This document shows positions 28,378-37,533 of a stretch of DNA of 64,000 nt, piece after piece. The stretch comes from Streptomyces virginiae (lineage in GTDB: Bacteria > Actinomycetota > Actinomycetes > Streptomycetales > Streptomycetaceae): NCBI RefSeq assembly GCF_000720455.1, contig NZ_JOAK01000001.1, positions 372,001 through 436,000 on the forward strand, given 5' to 3'. The notes below the pieces were generated by a model that worked only from the letters and a program-made list of their open reading frames with translations, was not told the origin of the DNA and did not search any database. Numbering within the stretch: position 1 is the stretch's first letter; each line of letters starts with the position of its first letter. Position numbers and translations under genes: made by a program.

Positions 28378-29223
28378 ATGTCGAACACCCTTGATGCCTC
28401 CGGAGTCGGCGGGGACACCCCGAACCTCGACTTCGACGGCACGACCCCGTACGAGGACTACGTCCAGGCGGACGTCCTCACCCACCTCCAGCAGCTCCGC
28501 TCGGACGACCCGGGCGAGATGGTCTTCCTGGTCACGACCCAGGTCATGGAGCTGTGGTTCACGGTCATCGTCCACGAGTGGGAAACCGCCGCGAAGGCGC
28601 TGCGCGAGGACCGGATCCCGGTCGCGATGGACGCGCTGAAACGTTCCCTTCGTGAGCTGGAGGCCCTCAACGCCTCCTGGCGCCCGCTCGCCCAGCTCAC
28701 CCCGGCGCAGTTCAACGCCTACCGCGGCGCCCTCGGTGAAGGTTCCGGTTTCCAGTCGGCGATGTACCGCCGGATGGAGTTCCTGCTCGGCGACAAGTCC
28801 GCCTCCATGCTCGTCCCGCACCGGGGCGCGCCGCGCGTCCACGCGGAGCTGGAGAAGGCCCTCCAGGAGCCCAGCCTCTACGACGAGGTGCTGCGCCTCC
28901 TGGCCCGCCGCGGCCTGCCGGTCCCGGAGTCCGTCCTGAACCGCGACCTGTCGCTGCGCTACGAGGCCTCCCCCGAGGTCGAGGCCGTCTGGACCGCCCT
29001 GTACGCCGCCCCGGACGAGAACCTGGACCTCCACCGCCTCGGCGAGGTCCTCACCGACGTCGCCGAGCTCGTCTGGCGCTGGCGCAACGACCACCTGGTC
29101 GCCACCCGCCGCGCGATGGGTGCGAAGACCGGCACGGGCGGCTCCGCCGGCGTGGCCTGGCTGGAGAAGCGCGCGACGAAGAACGTCTTCCCGGAGCTCT
29201 GGACGGCGCGCAGCCATGTCTGA
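28378..29223 (+). CDS. kynA: Tryptophan 2,3-dioxygenase
   Basis: 281 residues. Family hallmarks: TPYEDYVQADVLTHLQQL, VTTQVMELWF (with substrate-site residues), SGFQSAMYRRMEFLLGDKS, and the C-terminal WRWRNDHLVATRRAMGAKTGTGGS, whose histidine is the haem ligand. It opens the indole ring of tryptophan to N-formylkynurenine. The ATG at 28378 is chosen over an upstream ATG at 28294 because it starts the conserved region. Its end overlaps kynU by 8 bp. Confidence 0.95.
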   Translation: MSNTLDASGVGGDTPNLDFDGTTPYEDYVQADVLTHLQQLRSDDPGEMVFLVTTQVMELWFTVIVHEWETAAKALREDRIPVAMDALKRSLRELEALNASWRPLAQLTPAQFNAYRGALGEGSGFQSAMYRRMEFLLGDKSASMLVPHRGAPRVHAELEKALQEPSLYDEVLRLLARRGLPVPESVLNRDLSLRYEASPEVEAVWTALYAAPDENLDLHRLGEVLTDVAELVWRWRNDHLVATRRAMGAKTGTGGSAGVAWLEKRATKNVFPELWTARSHV

Positions 29224-30427
29224 GGCCTCGACCGACCGCGCCACCGAACTGCGTGACCGCGCGGCCGCCCTGGACGCCGCCGACGAGCTCGGGAAGCTGC
29301 GCGAGCGCTTCACCCTGCCCGACGGTGTCGTCTACCTGGACGGCAACTCCCTCGGCGCCCTCCCGGCCGGTGTCGCCGCGACCACCGCGGACGTCGTCGC
29401 CCGGCAGTGGGGCGAGCTCCTCATCCGCTCGTGGGACGAGAGCGGCTGGTGGACCGCGCCGGAGCGGACGGGCGACAAGATCGCCCCGCTGATCGGCGCC
29501 GCCGCCGGCCAGGTGGTCGTCGGCGACTCCACCAGCGTCAACCTCTTCAAGGCCCTGGTCGGCGGCGCCCGCCTCGCGGCCCCCGGCCGGACCACGATGC
29601 TGGTCGACTCCGCCACCTTCCCCACCGACGGCTACATCGCCCGGTCGGCGGCCCGGCTGACGGGGCTGACCGTGGTCCCCGTGGACCCCTCGCAGGCGGC
29701 GGAGGCGATGGACGCGGACACCGCCGTGGTGCTCCTGAACCACGTCGACTACCGCAGCGGCCGGCTCCACGACCTGCCGGCGCTCACGGCGGCGGCCCGC
29801 GCCGCCGGGGCGGTCGTGGTGTGGGACCTCTGCCACTCCGCGGGCGCCCTGCCCGTGGGACTCGACGCGCACGAGGTCGACCTGGCGGTCGGCTGCACGT
29901 ACAAGTACCTCAACGGAGGCCCCGGCGCCCCCGCGTACCTGTACATAGCCGCCCGTCACCAGGACGCCTTCGACTCCCCCCTCCCCGGCTGGAACGGGCA
30001 CGCGGACCCCTTCGCGATGACCCCGGACTACGAGGCGGCGCGGGGCGCGACCCGCGGCCGCGTCGGCACCCCGGACATCCTGTCCATGCTGGCACTGGAG
30101 GCGGCGCTCGACGCCTGGGACGGCGTTTCCATCGAGGCCGTGCGCGCCAAGTCCCTCGCCCTGACCGACTTCTTCCTCGAATGCGTGGCGGCGTACGTCC
30201 CGCAGGGCCTGGTCGAACCGGTCACCCCGGCCGAGCACGAGCGCCGCGGCAGCCAGGTCTCGCTGCGCACCGAGAACGCCCGCGAAGTCATGGGGGAACT
30301 CATCTCCCGGGGCGTCGTCGGCGACTTCCGCGCACCCGACGTCCTGCGCTTCGGCTTCACCCCGCTCTACGTCGGATTCGCCGACGCGGAGCGCGCAGCA
30401 CGCACGCTGGGTCACATTTTCGGGTGA
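29216..30427 (+). CDS. kynU: Kynureninase
   Basis: 403 residues, fold-type I PLP enzyme. LDGNSLGALPAGV near residue 40, the HVDYRSGRLHD segment and VWDLCHSAGALPV (PLP-contacting Asp), and the Schiff-base lysine in GCTYKYLNGGPGAPA identify it. It cleaves kynurenine to anthranilate and alanine. The 8-bp overlap with kynA argues for coupled translation. The C-terminal RFGFTPLYVGFADAE is the usual Arg-containing carboxylate site. Confidence 0.95.
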   Translation: MSEASTDRATELRDRAAALDAADELGKLRERFTLPDGVVYLDGNSLGALPAGVAATTADVVARQWGELLIRSWDESGWWTAPERTGDKIAPLIGAAAGQVVVGDSTSVNLFKALVGGARLAAPGRTTMLVDSATFPTDGYIARSAARLTGLTVVPVDPSQAAEAMDADTAVVLLNHVDYRSGRLHDLPALTAAARAAGAVVVWDLCHSAGALPVGLDAHEVDLAVGCTYKYLNGGPGAPAYLYIAARHQDAFDSPLPGWNGHADPFAMTPDYEAARGATRGRVGTPDILSMLALEAALDAWDGVSIEAVRAKSLALTDFFLECVAAYVPQGLVEPVTPAEHERRGSQVSLRTENAREVMGELISRGVVGDFRAPDVLRFGFTPLYVGFADAERAARTLGHIFG

Positions 30428-30504
30428 CGCCGTAGCGAAACGTCACATCGCAGGGCGGGCGGGGCCACGGCTCCGTCCGCCCCGTCGCATTCCGGGCCCC
30501 GCAC

Positions 30505-30519
30505 GGAACAGCCTGTTCC
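30505..30519. promoter_or_regulatory. Candidate operator before the formamidase gene
   Basis: GGAACAG-C-CTGTTCC, a perfect 7-1-7 inverted repeat in the 171-bp gap between kynU and the next gene. TACGGT at 30527-30532 just downstream is a fair -10 box, so a bound repressor would cover the promoter. A direct repeat CCGGAACA occurs twice at 30542-30557. Confidence 0.5.
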
Positions 30520-30598
30520 AGACTGATACGGTCCCGCTCTGCCGGAACACCGGAACATCTGTCCCCGCTGTCCCACGCGTTACCGAGAGGTTGAGCCG

Positions 30599-31477
30599 AT
30601 GACGGACCCCGCCGCCGTGGAACGGGACGCCGCCGAGGCCGCCTCGGCCTTCGCCCATCCGGCGGTCGCACCGGACGTGACGGCCGCGTACGGGGAACAC
30701 CCCGACCAGGTCGTCGACTTCTACGCCCCGCGCGGCGAAAGCGGGGGCCCGGTTCCGCTGGTGGCGGTCCTGCACGGCGGAGCGTGGCGGGCGCCCTACG
30801 ACAGGCAGCACGTCACCCCCTTCGCGGACTTCCTGGCCCGGCGCGGTTTCGCCGTCGCCAACGTCGAGTACCGGCGCGGCAGTTCCCTGCCGCGCCAGAA
30901 CGCCGAGGGGCCGGTCGCCGGGCGCTGGCCGGACACCTTCGACGACGTCGCGGCCGCGATGGACGCCCTCCCGGGCCTCGCCGGGACCGCCCTGCCGCAG
31001 GCCGACGTCCGCCGCGTGGTCGTCACGGGCCACTCGGCGGGCGGCCACCTCGCGCTGTGGGCCGCGGCCCGGCACGTGCTCCCGTACGGATCCCCCTGGC
31101 GGCTGCCCGCCCCGCCGATGCTGCGCGGGGTGGTGGCGCTGGCGCCGATCGCGGACTTCGCGGTGGCGCAGGAGCTGGGCGTGTGCGGCGGGGCGAGCGC
31201 GCAGCTGCTGGGCGGCGCGGACCACTGGGACGAGCGGCTGCCGTCCGCCGACCCGGCGTCCCTGCTGCCGACGGGCATCGCCACGGCCGTCGTCCAGGGG
31301 CGGGACGACATCGTGGTCCCGCAGCAGGTGGCCGAGGCCTACGTGGCGGCGGCGGCGAAGGCCGGGGAGATGGTGGGGCTGACCCTGCTCGACGGGGTCG
31401 GGCACTTCCCGCTGATCGACCCGGCGGCGGACGCGTGCGCGGTGGTGGCGGAGGAGATCTCCCAGCTGGCCTGGTAG
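30599..31477 (+). CDS. Alpha/beta hydrolase, probable kynurenine formamidase
   Basis: 292 residues. LHGGAWRAPYD gives the HGGxW oxyanion motif, GHSAGGHLA carries the nucleophile Ser (about 147), GRDDIVVP the likely Asp and GVGHFPLID the His. HGGxW hydrolases include the kynB-type kynurenine formamidase, and its place behind kynA-kynU supports hydrolysis of N-formylkynurenine, which would complete tryptophan to anthranilate. General esterase activity is the alternative. It may have its own promoter in the preceding gap. Confidence 0.75.
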   Translation: MTDPAAVERDAAEAASAFAHPAVAPDVTAAYGEHPDQVVDFYAPRGESGGPVPLVAVLHGGAWRAPYDRQHVTPFADFLARRGFAVANVEYRRGSSLPRQNAEGPVAGRWPDTFDDVAAAMDALPGLAGTALPQADVRRVVVTGHSAGGHLALWAAARHVLPYGSPWRLPAPPMLRGVVALAPIADFAVAQELGVCGGASAQLLGGADHWDERLPSADPASLLPTGIATAVVQGRDDIVVPQQVAEAYVAAAAKAGEMVGLTLLDGVGHFPLIDPAADACAVVAEEISQLAW

Positions 31478-31553
31478 CGGACGCCGGCCCTCCGCACACC
31501 CCTCGTGGCCAGGGCGGAAACCCATGGCGGCGATCGCCGACACGCTGGGTACT

Positions 31554-31572
31554 CTGATCAAGATTTGATCAG
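31554..31572. promoter_or_regulatory. Inverted repeat upstream of first RLLDTR-module gene
   Basis: CTGATCA-5 bases-TGATCAG, a perfect 7-5-7 repeat, 35 bp before the start codon. The surrounding AT-rich patch (TTTAAAGAGCAAACAAAA) is the lowest-GC stretch nearby. Operator or promoter element; no factor known. Confidence 0.4.
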
Positions 31573-31606
31573 TTCGCTTTAAAGAGCAAACAAAATGGGG
31601 GGGCCG

Positions 31607-33247
31607 GTGCGCAATCGCCGACTCGTAATGACCGCTGCCTTCGTGGCGGCGGGTCTCGGGCTCGTCCCGAGCATGGCCTCGGCCACCGAGGGGCCGACCA
31701 AGCCCGTCGCGCAGGGTCCGGCCAAGACGGGCAATGCCGCGAAGGCTTCGGGCGAGAAGTTCCACAGCCCCGCCGACCGCACGGTGCGCACGACGCTGCC
31801 GGGCGCGGGCAACAAGGCCGCCGATGACCACCCGGGGCTGGCCGCGGAGATCACGGGTGAAAGCTTCTCCGCCCACCGGCTGGAGCTCATCACCAAGATC
31901 ACGGGGCCGGACGTCACGCTCGACGTGGTCGTCGACTGGGGTGACGGCAAGACGGAGAAGACGACCGCCAAGGGCACCGGCGAGGTCTACCACAGCCACA
32001 CCTACGCCGAGGTCGGCGAGTACGTGGTGAAGGTGACGGTCACCGACGTCGCCAACGGTATCCAGGCCGCCAACCAGATCACGTTCGCCACCGCGGGCGC
32101 CAAGTTCACCCCGCACGCCCCGACCCGGCTGCTGGACACGCGCAACGGTACGGGCGCGAAGGCGGGCAAGGTCGTGGGGCGCGGCACGACCCGTGTGCAG
32201 GTGGCGGGCAACTCCGGGATTCCCGCCGGAGCCAAGGCGGTCGTCCTCAACGTCACCGTCACGAACACCACCGCCGACGGGCACGTCACGGCGTACGCGG
32301 GCGGGGGATCCCGGCCCGACACGTCGAACCTGAACTACACCGCCGGTCAGTCCGTCCCGAACCTGGTCGTCGTGCCGGTGGGCGAGGACGGCTACGTGGA
32401 GCTCTTCAACGGCGGCTGGAGCCCGGTGGACCTGGTCGCCGACGTCACGGGCTACTTCACCCGTTCCGCGGCCGGCGGCTACACGGCGATGACCCCGGCC
32501 CGGTTCGTCGACACCCGTGAGGGCCTCGGCACCGCCAAGGGCCGGCTCGCCGGGCGCGGGACCTTCACCACCCAGATCGACGGCCTCAAGGGCGTGCCCA
32601 AGGGCATCACCGCCGTCGCCCTGAACGTCACGGCCACCAACCCCGGGGAGGCCGGTCACCTGTCCGTCTTCCCGGGCGGGGGCCAGACCCCGACGGCGTC
32701 CAACCTGAACTTCACGGCCGGCCAGACGGTCGCCAACTCGGTGATCGTGCCCGTGGGCGCCGACGGCAGGATCAGCGTCTTCAACGGCGCCTGGGCGGGC
32801 ACCGACGTCGTCGTGGACGTCGTCGGCTACTACAGCAAGGACAGCAAGGCGGCGTACCGGGCGGTCGACCCGTGGCGCGCGATCGACACCCGCGACACCG
32901 TGGCGTGGCCGGGTAGGCTGCCGGCCCGCGGGTACTTCTCGCAGTGGTTCGCGCCCGAGCCGGAGGGCGTCGAAGCCTTCACCTTCAACACGACGGTCAC
33001 CAACACCACGGACTCCGGGTTCCTCTCGGTGGCCCCCAGCCCGCTCCCGTGGGAGGAGAACACCGACCCCAACGCGCCGAAGCCGCCGCGTCCCGGCTCC
33101 TCCACCCTGAACTGGACGAGGGGCGCCACCGTCCCCAACCTGGTCCAGACGGGCGTCGGCGAGTACGGGATCATCAACTTCTGGAACCAGGGCTGGAAGG
33201 ACGCCGACCTGATCGTCGACGTCTTCGGCGTCTACGAGACGAACTGA
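31607..33247 (+). CDS. Secreted PKD and RLLDTR-module protein A
   Basis: 546 residues. Signal peptide VRNRRLVMTAAFVAAGLGLV ending at SMASA (about 27). A PKD-like domain follows (VVDWGDGKTEKT and YAEVGEYVVKVTVTD, about 100-155). Then come three beta-rich modules of about 126 residues, marked PTRLLDTRNGTG (near nt 32120), ARFVDTREGLG (near 32495) and RAIDTRDTVAWPG (near 32875), each ending in VDVVGYY-like strands. Probably extracellular and adhesive or wall-binding. GTG at 31607 is preferred: the GGGGGGG before it is the only ribosome-binding-like sequence, while ATG at 31595 has none. It is a close paralogue of the gene at 37534. Confidence 0.8.
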   Translation: MRNRRLVMTAAFVAAGLGLVPSMASATEGPTKPVAQGPAKTGNAAKASGEKFHSPADRTVRTTLPGAGNKAADDHPGLAAEITGESFSAHRLELITKITGPDVTLDVVVDWGDGKTEKTTAKGTGEVYHSHTYAEVGEYVVKVTVTDVANGIQAANQITFATAGAKFTPHAPTRLLDTRNGTGAKAGKVVGRGTTRVQVAGNSGIPAGAKAVVLNVTVTNTTADGHVTAYAGGGSRPDTSNLNYTAGQSVPNLVVVPVGEDGYVELFNGGWSPVDLVADVTGYFTRSAAGGYTAMTPARFVDTREGLGTAKGRLAGRGTFTTQIDGLKGVPKGITAVALNVTATNPGEAGHLSVFPGGGQTPTASNLNFTAGQTVANSVIVPVGADGRISVFNGAWAGTDVVVDVVGYYSKDSKAAYRAVDPWRAIDTRDTVAWPGRLPARGYFSQWFAPEPEGVEAFTFNTTVTNTTDSGFLSVAPSPLPWEENTDPNAPKPPRPGSSTLNWTRGATVPNLVQTGVGEYGIINFWNQGWKDADLIVDVFGVYETN

Positions 33248-33270
33248 TCCACCGGTCCGCGCACGACGAC

Positions 33271-33308
33271 GAGGGCCCCGCCCGATCTCACGATCGGGCG
33301 GGGCCCTC
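33271..33308. terminator. Bidirectional terminator
   Basis: Perfect 17-bp stem (arms 33271-33287 and 33292-33308), tetraloop TCAC, between convergent genes A and B. Confidence 0.85.
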
Positions 33309-33326
33309 GCTCGTTCTCGCCCGGCG

Positions 33327-36300
33327 TCAGGAGGTGAAGTAGCCGTTCAGGTCGGCGATCACGTCGGCGGTACCGGAGTTGTTGTAGAAGGTCACTTGGC
33401 CGTCGACGACGGGGACGACGACGAGGTTGGCGACGGTCTGCCCGGCCGTGTAGTTGAGGTTCGAGACACCCGGACGCGCGGCCCCGTGCGGGTGGACGAT
33501 CAGGTGGCTCGCCTCGGTGGGGTTGGTGACCGTGACGTTCAGGACGACCGCGGTCACACCCTGCGCGGGCACGCCCTGGGCACCGGTGACCTGGAGGCTC
33601 ACCGATCCGCCCGGACCCACCGCCCCGGCGCGGGCGCCGGTGCCGTCGCGGGTGTCGAGGAGCCGGACCGGTCCGGCCGCGGAGAAGGCCGAACCGGTGG
33701 CCGCGTAGTAGCCGGTGACGTCGGCGATCAGGTCCACCGAACCGGAGTTGTTGCGCAGGTCGACCTTGCCGTTGACGACCGGGACGGTCACCAGGTTGGG
33801 GACGATCTGCCCGGGCGTGAAGTTGAGGTTCGACACGCCCGGCGCCGCCTGCCCGTTGGGGTAGACGGTGACGTGCCCGGCCTCGGTCGGCTGGACGGCG
33901 GTGACGTTCATGACCACGGCCGTCACCCCGCTCGCCGGGATCCCCCTCACACCCGCGACCTGGAGGGTGACGATCCCGCCCGGGCCGACGCGCTGCTTCG
34001 CCGCGCCCGTGCCGTCACGGGTGTCGAGGAACCGCGCCGGCGTGATCGGGTTGAGTGCGGAGCCCGCCCCGGCCTGGTCGGTGTAGTAGCCGGTGACGTC
34101 GGCGATCAGGTCCACCGAACCGGCGTTGTTGCGCAGGTCGACCTTGCCGTTCACCACCGGCACCGTCACCAGGTTGGGGACGATCTGCCCGGGCGCGAAG
34201 TTGAGGTTCGACACCTTGGGCACGCTCTGCCCGTTCGGGTAGACCATCACGTGCCCGGCCTCGGTCGGCTGCACCGCGGTCACGTTCATCACCACGGCCG
34301 TGACCCCGCTCGCCGGAATCCCCTTCACACCCGCGACCTGCAGGGTGACGACCCCGCCCGGCCCGATGCGCTGCTTCGCCGCACCCGTACCGTCACGCGT
34401 GTCCAGGAACCGCGACGGACCGTGCGGCACGAACCGGCTGCCCTTCGGAGCCGGGACGGCGGCGGTGACCGTGTACGCCTTCGGCAGGTACCCGTGGGAG
34501 GGCACGCCGGTGGTGTAGCCCACACCGTCGAGGACCAGGTCGTACTGCCCGGGCGTCAGGTCGGTGGTGTCGACCTTGACGGTCAGCGCGGTGCCCTCGG
34601 GGTTGACGGAGACCGCCGTCAGGCGCCGCTCGGTGTCGTCCCGCTTCAGCTTCAGCTTGGTTCCGAGGTGCAGTCCGGTACCGCTGACCACGGCATCGGT
34701 ACGGGTCCCGGACGGGGCGGCCGAGGGGCTGATGCCCTTCGGGTCCTGGCTCGGCGGACGGACGCACCCGGTGTCGCAGACTCCCTGGATGCTGTACTCC
34801 ACCGGGGTGGCGGTCCTGGCCGGGTTCAGCAGCAGCAGGGCCCGTCCGGCGTCGGCGAAGTGGAGCGTCTGGCAACGCGCTCCGAACTCACCCGAGTTGC
34901 CGATGCACTGGTACCCGTAGTAGGAGCTGTCCCAGTTGGTCAGGCTCAGCAGATTGACCTGCGGCTTCGCGAGGTCCGGGGCGCTGGTGGTGCCGAACAC
35001 GTTGAAGGCCTGACCGGGCTGCACGTCGATGACGGCGCAGTAGGCCGTCGAGGACTCGGTGAGCACCCCGCCGCGCGCGGGGAAGCCGTCGACCGCCAGT
35101 TTGTCGGCGGTGCATTCCGGGCTCCAGCCCGTTGCCGTGGCGACCTTCCAGGTGTCCACGTCGGTGTGGATGGGCTTGTCCTTGTACCCGGAGGCCATCA
35201 CGACCATGACGTACGAGGTCGAGCCGGTCACCTGGCAGGAGAGCCCCAACTGGCGGCAGACGGGCTTGCCGTCGGCGTCGACCGCCATCATCGCCGTGGA
35301 GGGTCCGTACCGCGGCTCGTTGAGCGCGCGGGAACTCAGCCAGAACTTGTCGGTGGCGGCCGCGCTCACCCGGACGCACCGGGCGTCGAGCGCCGACGTC
35401 AGGTCGAAGGGTGTCGATTGGCCGCCTACCTTGGTGGAGGCGGGGGCGGAGCACTTCGCGGTCGGCGAGATGTCACGCCGGACCAGTTTGTACGTGTCCG
35501 AGCCGTAGCCCGTGAAGACCACCATGGCGGTGTACTGGACACCGGCGGTGAGCCGGCACAGGGTGGTGGAGCTGACCGCCGTCGAGCAGGCCGTGGTGCC
35601 GGACGGGTCCACCAGCTGGACGCCCCCGTTCACCTTGTTCTGCTCGTTGGTGTAGTCGATCATTTCCGCGGTGGAGTGCTTGTCCGCGGGCAGGCTCAGG
35701 CAGTGCTGCCGGACCTGCGACGTCACCGGGGCCTGTGCGCCCCAGGTGCCGTCGAACCCGCTCTGCGGCCAGGCGGCGCAGCCCGCGGCCTCGCCGGTCC
35801 GGTGGATCACCAGCTGGTAGGCCTTGTTCGCCTCGCCGCTCAGGACCGCGCGGAACGGCGCGGTACCGGTCAGCTTGCAGACGTGGAAGGCGGAGCCGCC
35901 CGCCTCGCACTGCTTGGCGCCGGCGGAGTCGAAGACCGTCACGGCGGCGCCGGTGCCCTCGGCGGGAGGCCGGCCCAGCAGGTACACGCCCTGGCCGGAG
36001 GCGGTCGGCAGGGTCAGGCACAGGCGCTGCCCCGGGCCGCCGAAGGTGCCCGCGACGGGACCGGCCGCCAGGCCGTTGTCGTGGGTCGCCGTGCAGCCGC
36101 GGGTCTCCTTGGCGGAGTGCAAGCGCATGCCGAACGCGTCGGCGCCGGTGGTCTGGGGGTCGATGGTCCACGTGTGGTCGCCGGGGGCGAGGTCGCAGGA
36201 GCCCTGCGAGCATTCGGGCGCCGCCGGGGTGCCGTTGCGGTTGAACAGCGCGCCGTAGAGCTCGGCGTCCTGCTTCACGGGGCCGAAGGAGTACGCGGCG

Positions 36301-37322
36301 CCCTGCGCGACCCGCAGGGTGCGGCAGCGCGCGGTTGCGCCGAGGTCCGGGGAGACCCCGAAGGCCTGGGGCTCCACCAGCGCACAGCCCTCCGGATCGG
36401 AGAGCCGGGCCGCGGTGAAGTCGTAGGTTTCCGCCGTGCCCGGGTGCGACATGACCGAGGTCCGGAAGGGCGCCGTGCCGGTGAGCTTGCAGTCCAGGGC
36501 GGAGCTGCTGCTCTGCTGGGAGGAGCAGATCTCCTTGCCGGTGGCGTCGTAGACGCTCCGCAGGACCCGCCAGTTGGAGGCGTACGCGCGCAGCACGTCA
36601 CCCGCGGCCAGGTCCAGCCCGTAGCAGTCACCCGCCGAGCCGGCCGGCAGCGTGCTGGAGAACGCGGTCGGGGCGCCGAGCCTGCGGTCGGCGGCGCCGA
36701 CCGTCTTGCAGGCGGTGGTGGAGAGCAGCGGGACGTACGACACCGAGATGGTGTTCGCGGAGCCGCTGGTGCTGCGGACCTCCAGCGTGTGGGTTCCGGC
36801 CCCGGTGGTGGGGCAGCGCAGCGCCCCGTACGAGGAGCCGGTGACGTTCTCGCAGGTCACGGCGGCGCCGCCGGGTGCGGTCAGCTTGGTGTGGGTCCAC
36901 CCGGCCGTCCCCATGACCTGGAGCAGCACCAGGTCGTTCTGCTGCGCCAGGGTGAGCGGGAAGGAGACGCTCTCGTTCGGGCCGAGCGTGCACGTGACGA
37001 CGGCGTGGGCGGCCACGGCCGCCGGGCAGTCGCCCGCCGCCGCGGTCTGCTGCAGCGTGCGTACGGCGCTCTCGTGGTCGGCCTTCGGGTCCCGCTTCGG
37101 CGGGGTCTGGGGCCCGGCCTTCGGCGCGGCCGCCGGGCCCTTGGACGCGTCCGGCTGCGATGCGGCGGCGTCGGCGGCGGGCGGTGCCGCGGCCGCGAAG
37201 GCCGGAGCCGCCTGGCCCGCGAACGAGGCCAGCACGGCGAGCAGCAGGGCGCCGGAGGCGGCGATCGCGCCACCCCTGCCCCGTCTGTGCCGGCTTCTTC
37301 TGCCGGTCGGCAGTGAACTCAT
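33327..37322 (-). CDS. Giant secreted multi-module protein B
   Basis: 1331 residues. The N-terminus is an export signal (RRSRHRRGRGG, then AIAASGALLLAVLASFAGQA) followed by an Ala/Pro/Lys linker to about 100. Residues about 100-850 are repeated cysteine-bearing beta modules, each with several Cys likely paired outside the cell. About 860-950 resembles an IPT/TIG domain (GTGLHLGTKLKLKRDD). The last 380 residues are three 126-residue modules with SRFLDTRDGTG, ARFLDTRDGTG and VRLLDTRDGTG. No catalytic motif is visible; a cell-surface or matrix protein is likely. ATG at 37322 follows GGGGGG by three bases; the frame open further upstream is antisense to gene C. Confidence 0.8.
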   Translation of the reverse strand: MSSLPTGRRSRHRRGRGGAIAASGALLLAVLASFAGQAAPAFAAAAPPAADAAASQPDASKGPAAAPKAGPQTPPKRDPKADHESAVRTLQQTAAAGDCPAAVAAHAVVTCTLGPNESVSFPLTLAQQNDLVLLQVMGTAGWTHTKLTAPGGAAVTCENVTGSSYGALRCPTTGAGTHTLEVRSTSGSANTISVSYVPLLSTTACKTVGAADRRLGAPTAFSSTLPAGSAGDCYGLDLAAGDVLRAYASNWRVLRSVYDATGKEICSSQQSSSSALDCKLTGTAPFRTSVMSHPGTAETYDFTAARLSDPEGCALVEPQAFGVSPDLGATARCRTLRVAQGAAYSFGPVKQDAELYGALFNRNGTPAAPECSQGSCDLAPGDHTWTIDPQTTGADAFGMRLHSAKETRGCTATHDNGLAAGPVAGTFGGPGQRLCLTLPTASGQGVYLLGRPPAEGTGAAVTVFDSAGAKQCEAGGSAFHVCKLTGTAPFRAVLSGEANKAYQLVIHRTGEAAGCAAWPQSGFDGTWGAQAPVTSQVRQHCLSLPADKHSTAEMIDYTNEQNKVNGGVQLVDPSGTTACSTAVSSTTLCRLTAGVQYTAMVVFTGYGSDTYKLVRRDISPTAKCSAPASTKVGGQSTPFDLTSALDARCVRVSAAATDKFWLSSRALNEPRYGPSTAMMAVDADGKPVCRQLGLSCQVTGSTSYVMVVMASGYKDKPIHTDVDTWKVATATGWSPECTADKLAVDGFPARGGVLTESSTAYCAVIDVQPGQAFNVFGTTSAPDLAKPQVNLLSLTNWDSSYYGYQCIGNSGEFGARCQTLHFADAGRALLLLNPARTATPVEYSIQGVCDTGCVRPPSQDPKGISPSAAPSGTRTDAVVSGTGLHLGTKLKLKRDDTERRLTAVSVNPEGTALTVKVDTTDLTPGQYDLVLDGVGYTTGVPSHGYLPKAYTVTAAVPAPKGSRFVPHGPSRFLDTRDGTGAAKQRIGPGGVVTLQVAGVKGIPASGVTAVVMNVTAVQPTEAGHVMVYPNGQSVPKVSNLNFAPGQIVPNLVTVPVVNGKVDLRNNAGSVDLIADVTGYYTDQAGAGSALNPITPARFLDTRDGTGAAKQRVGPGGIVTLQVAGVRGIPASGVTAVVMNVTAVQPTEAGHVTVYPNGQAAPGVSNLNFTPGQIVPNLVTVPVVNGKVDLRNNSGSVDLIADVTGYYAATGSAFSAAGPVRLLDTRDGTGARAGAVGPGGSVSLQVTGAQGVPAQGVTAVVLNVTVTNPTEASHLIVHPHGAARPGVSNLNYTAGQTVANLVVVPVVDGQVTFYNNSGTADVIADLNGYFTS
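33711..34330. repeat. 378-bp near-identical module repeat inside gene B
   Basis: The second and first C-terminal modules, read on the plus strand from 33711 and 34089, agree almost base for base over about 240 bp, including silent positions, at an offset of 378 bp (126 codons). Such DNA-level identity points to recent duplication or gene conversion. Confidence 0.7.
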
Positions 37323-37533
37323 GAACCCCCCTGTCGGACGGGCCCGGCCCCTGTGAGCTGCACAGGGAGCAATGGGCAGCCGGAACGTCGGGCCCGCCCC
37401 GCTGGACATAGGGATCAGTTCGGGACAGAAACGCGCCAACTCCCCTTGATCGCACAGGTATTCGCGATCTGTCGGGCGAAGATCTATGTACTCTAGAGCC
37501 CAGACCTGAGCACGTTCAAAAATGGGGGGACCG

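Noticed and set aside
33396..37316. 1306-codon open frame antisense to the giant secreted protein B
   Set aside because: Arg/Gly/Val-rich composition, no domains, and a product of GC bias opposite a gene with a good signal peptide and repeated domains.
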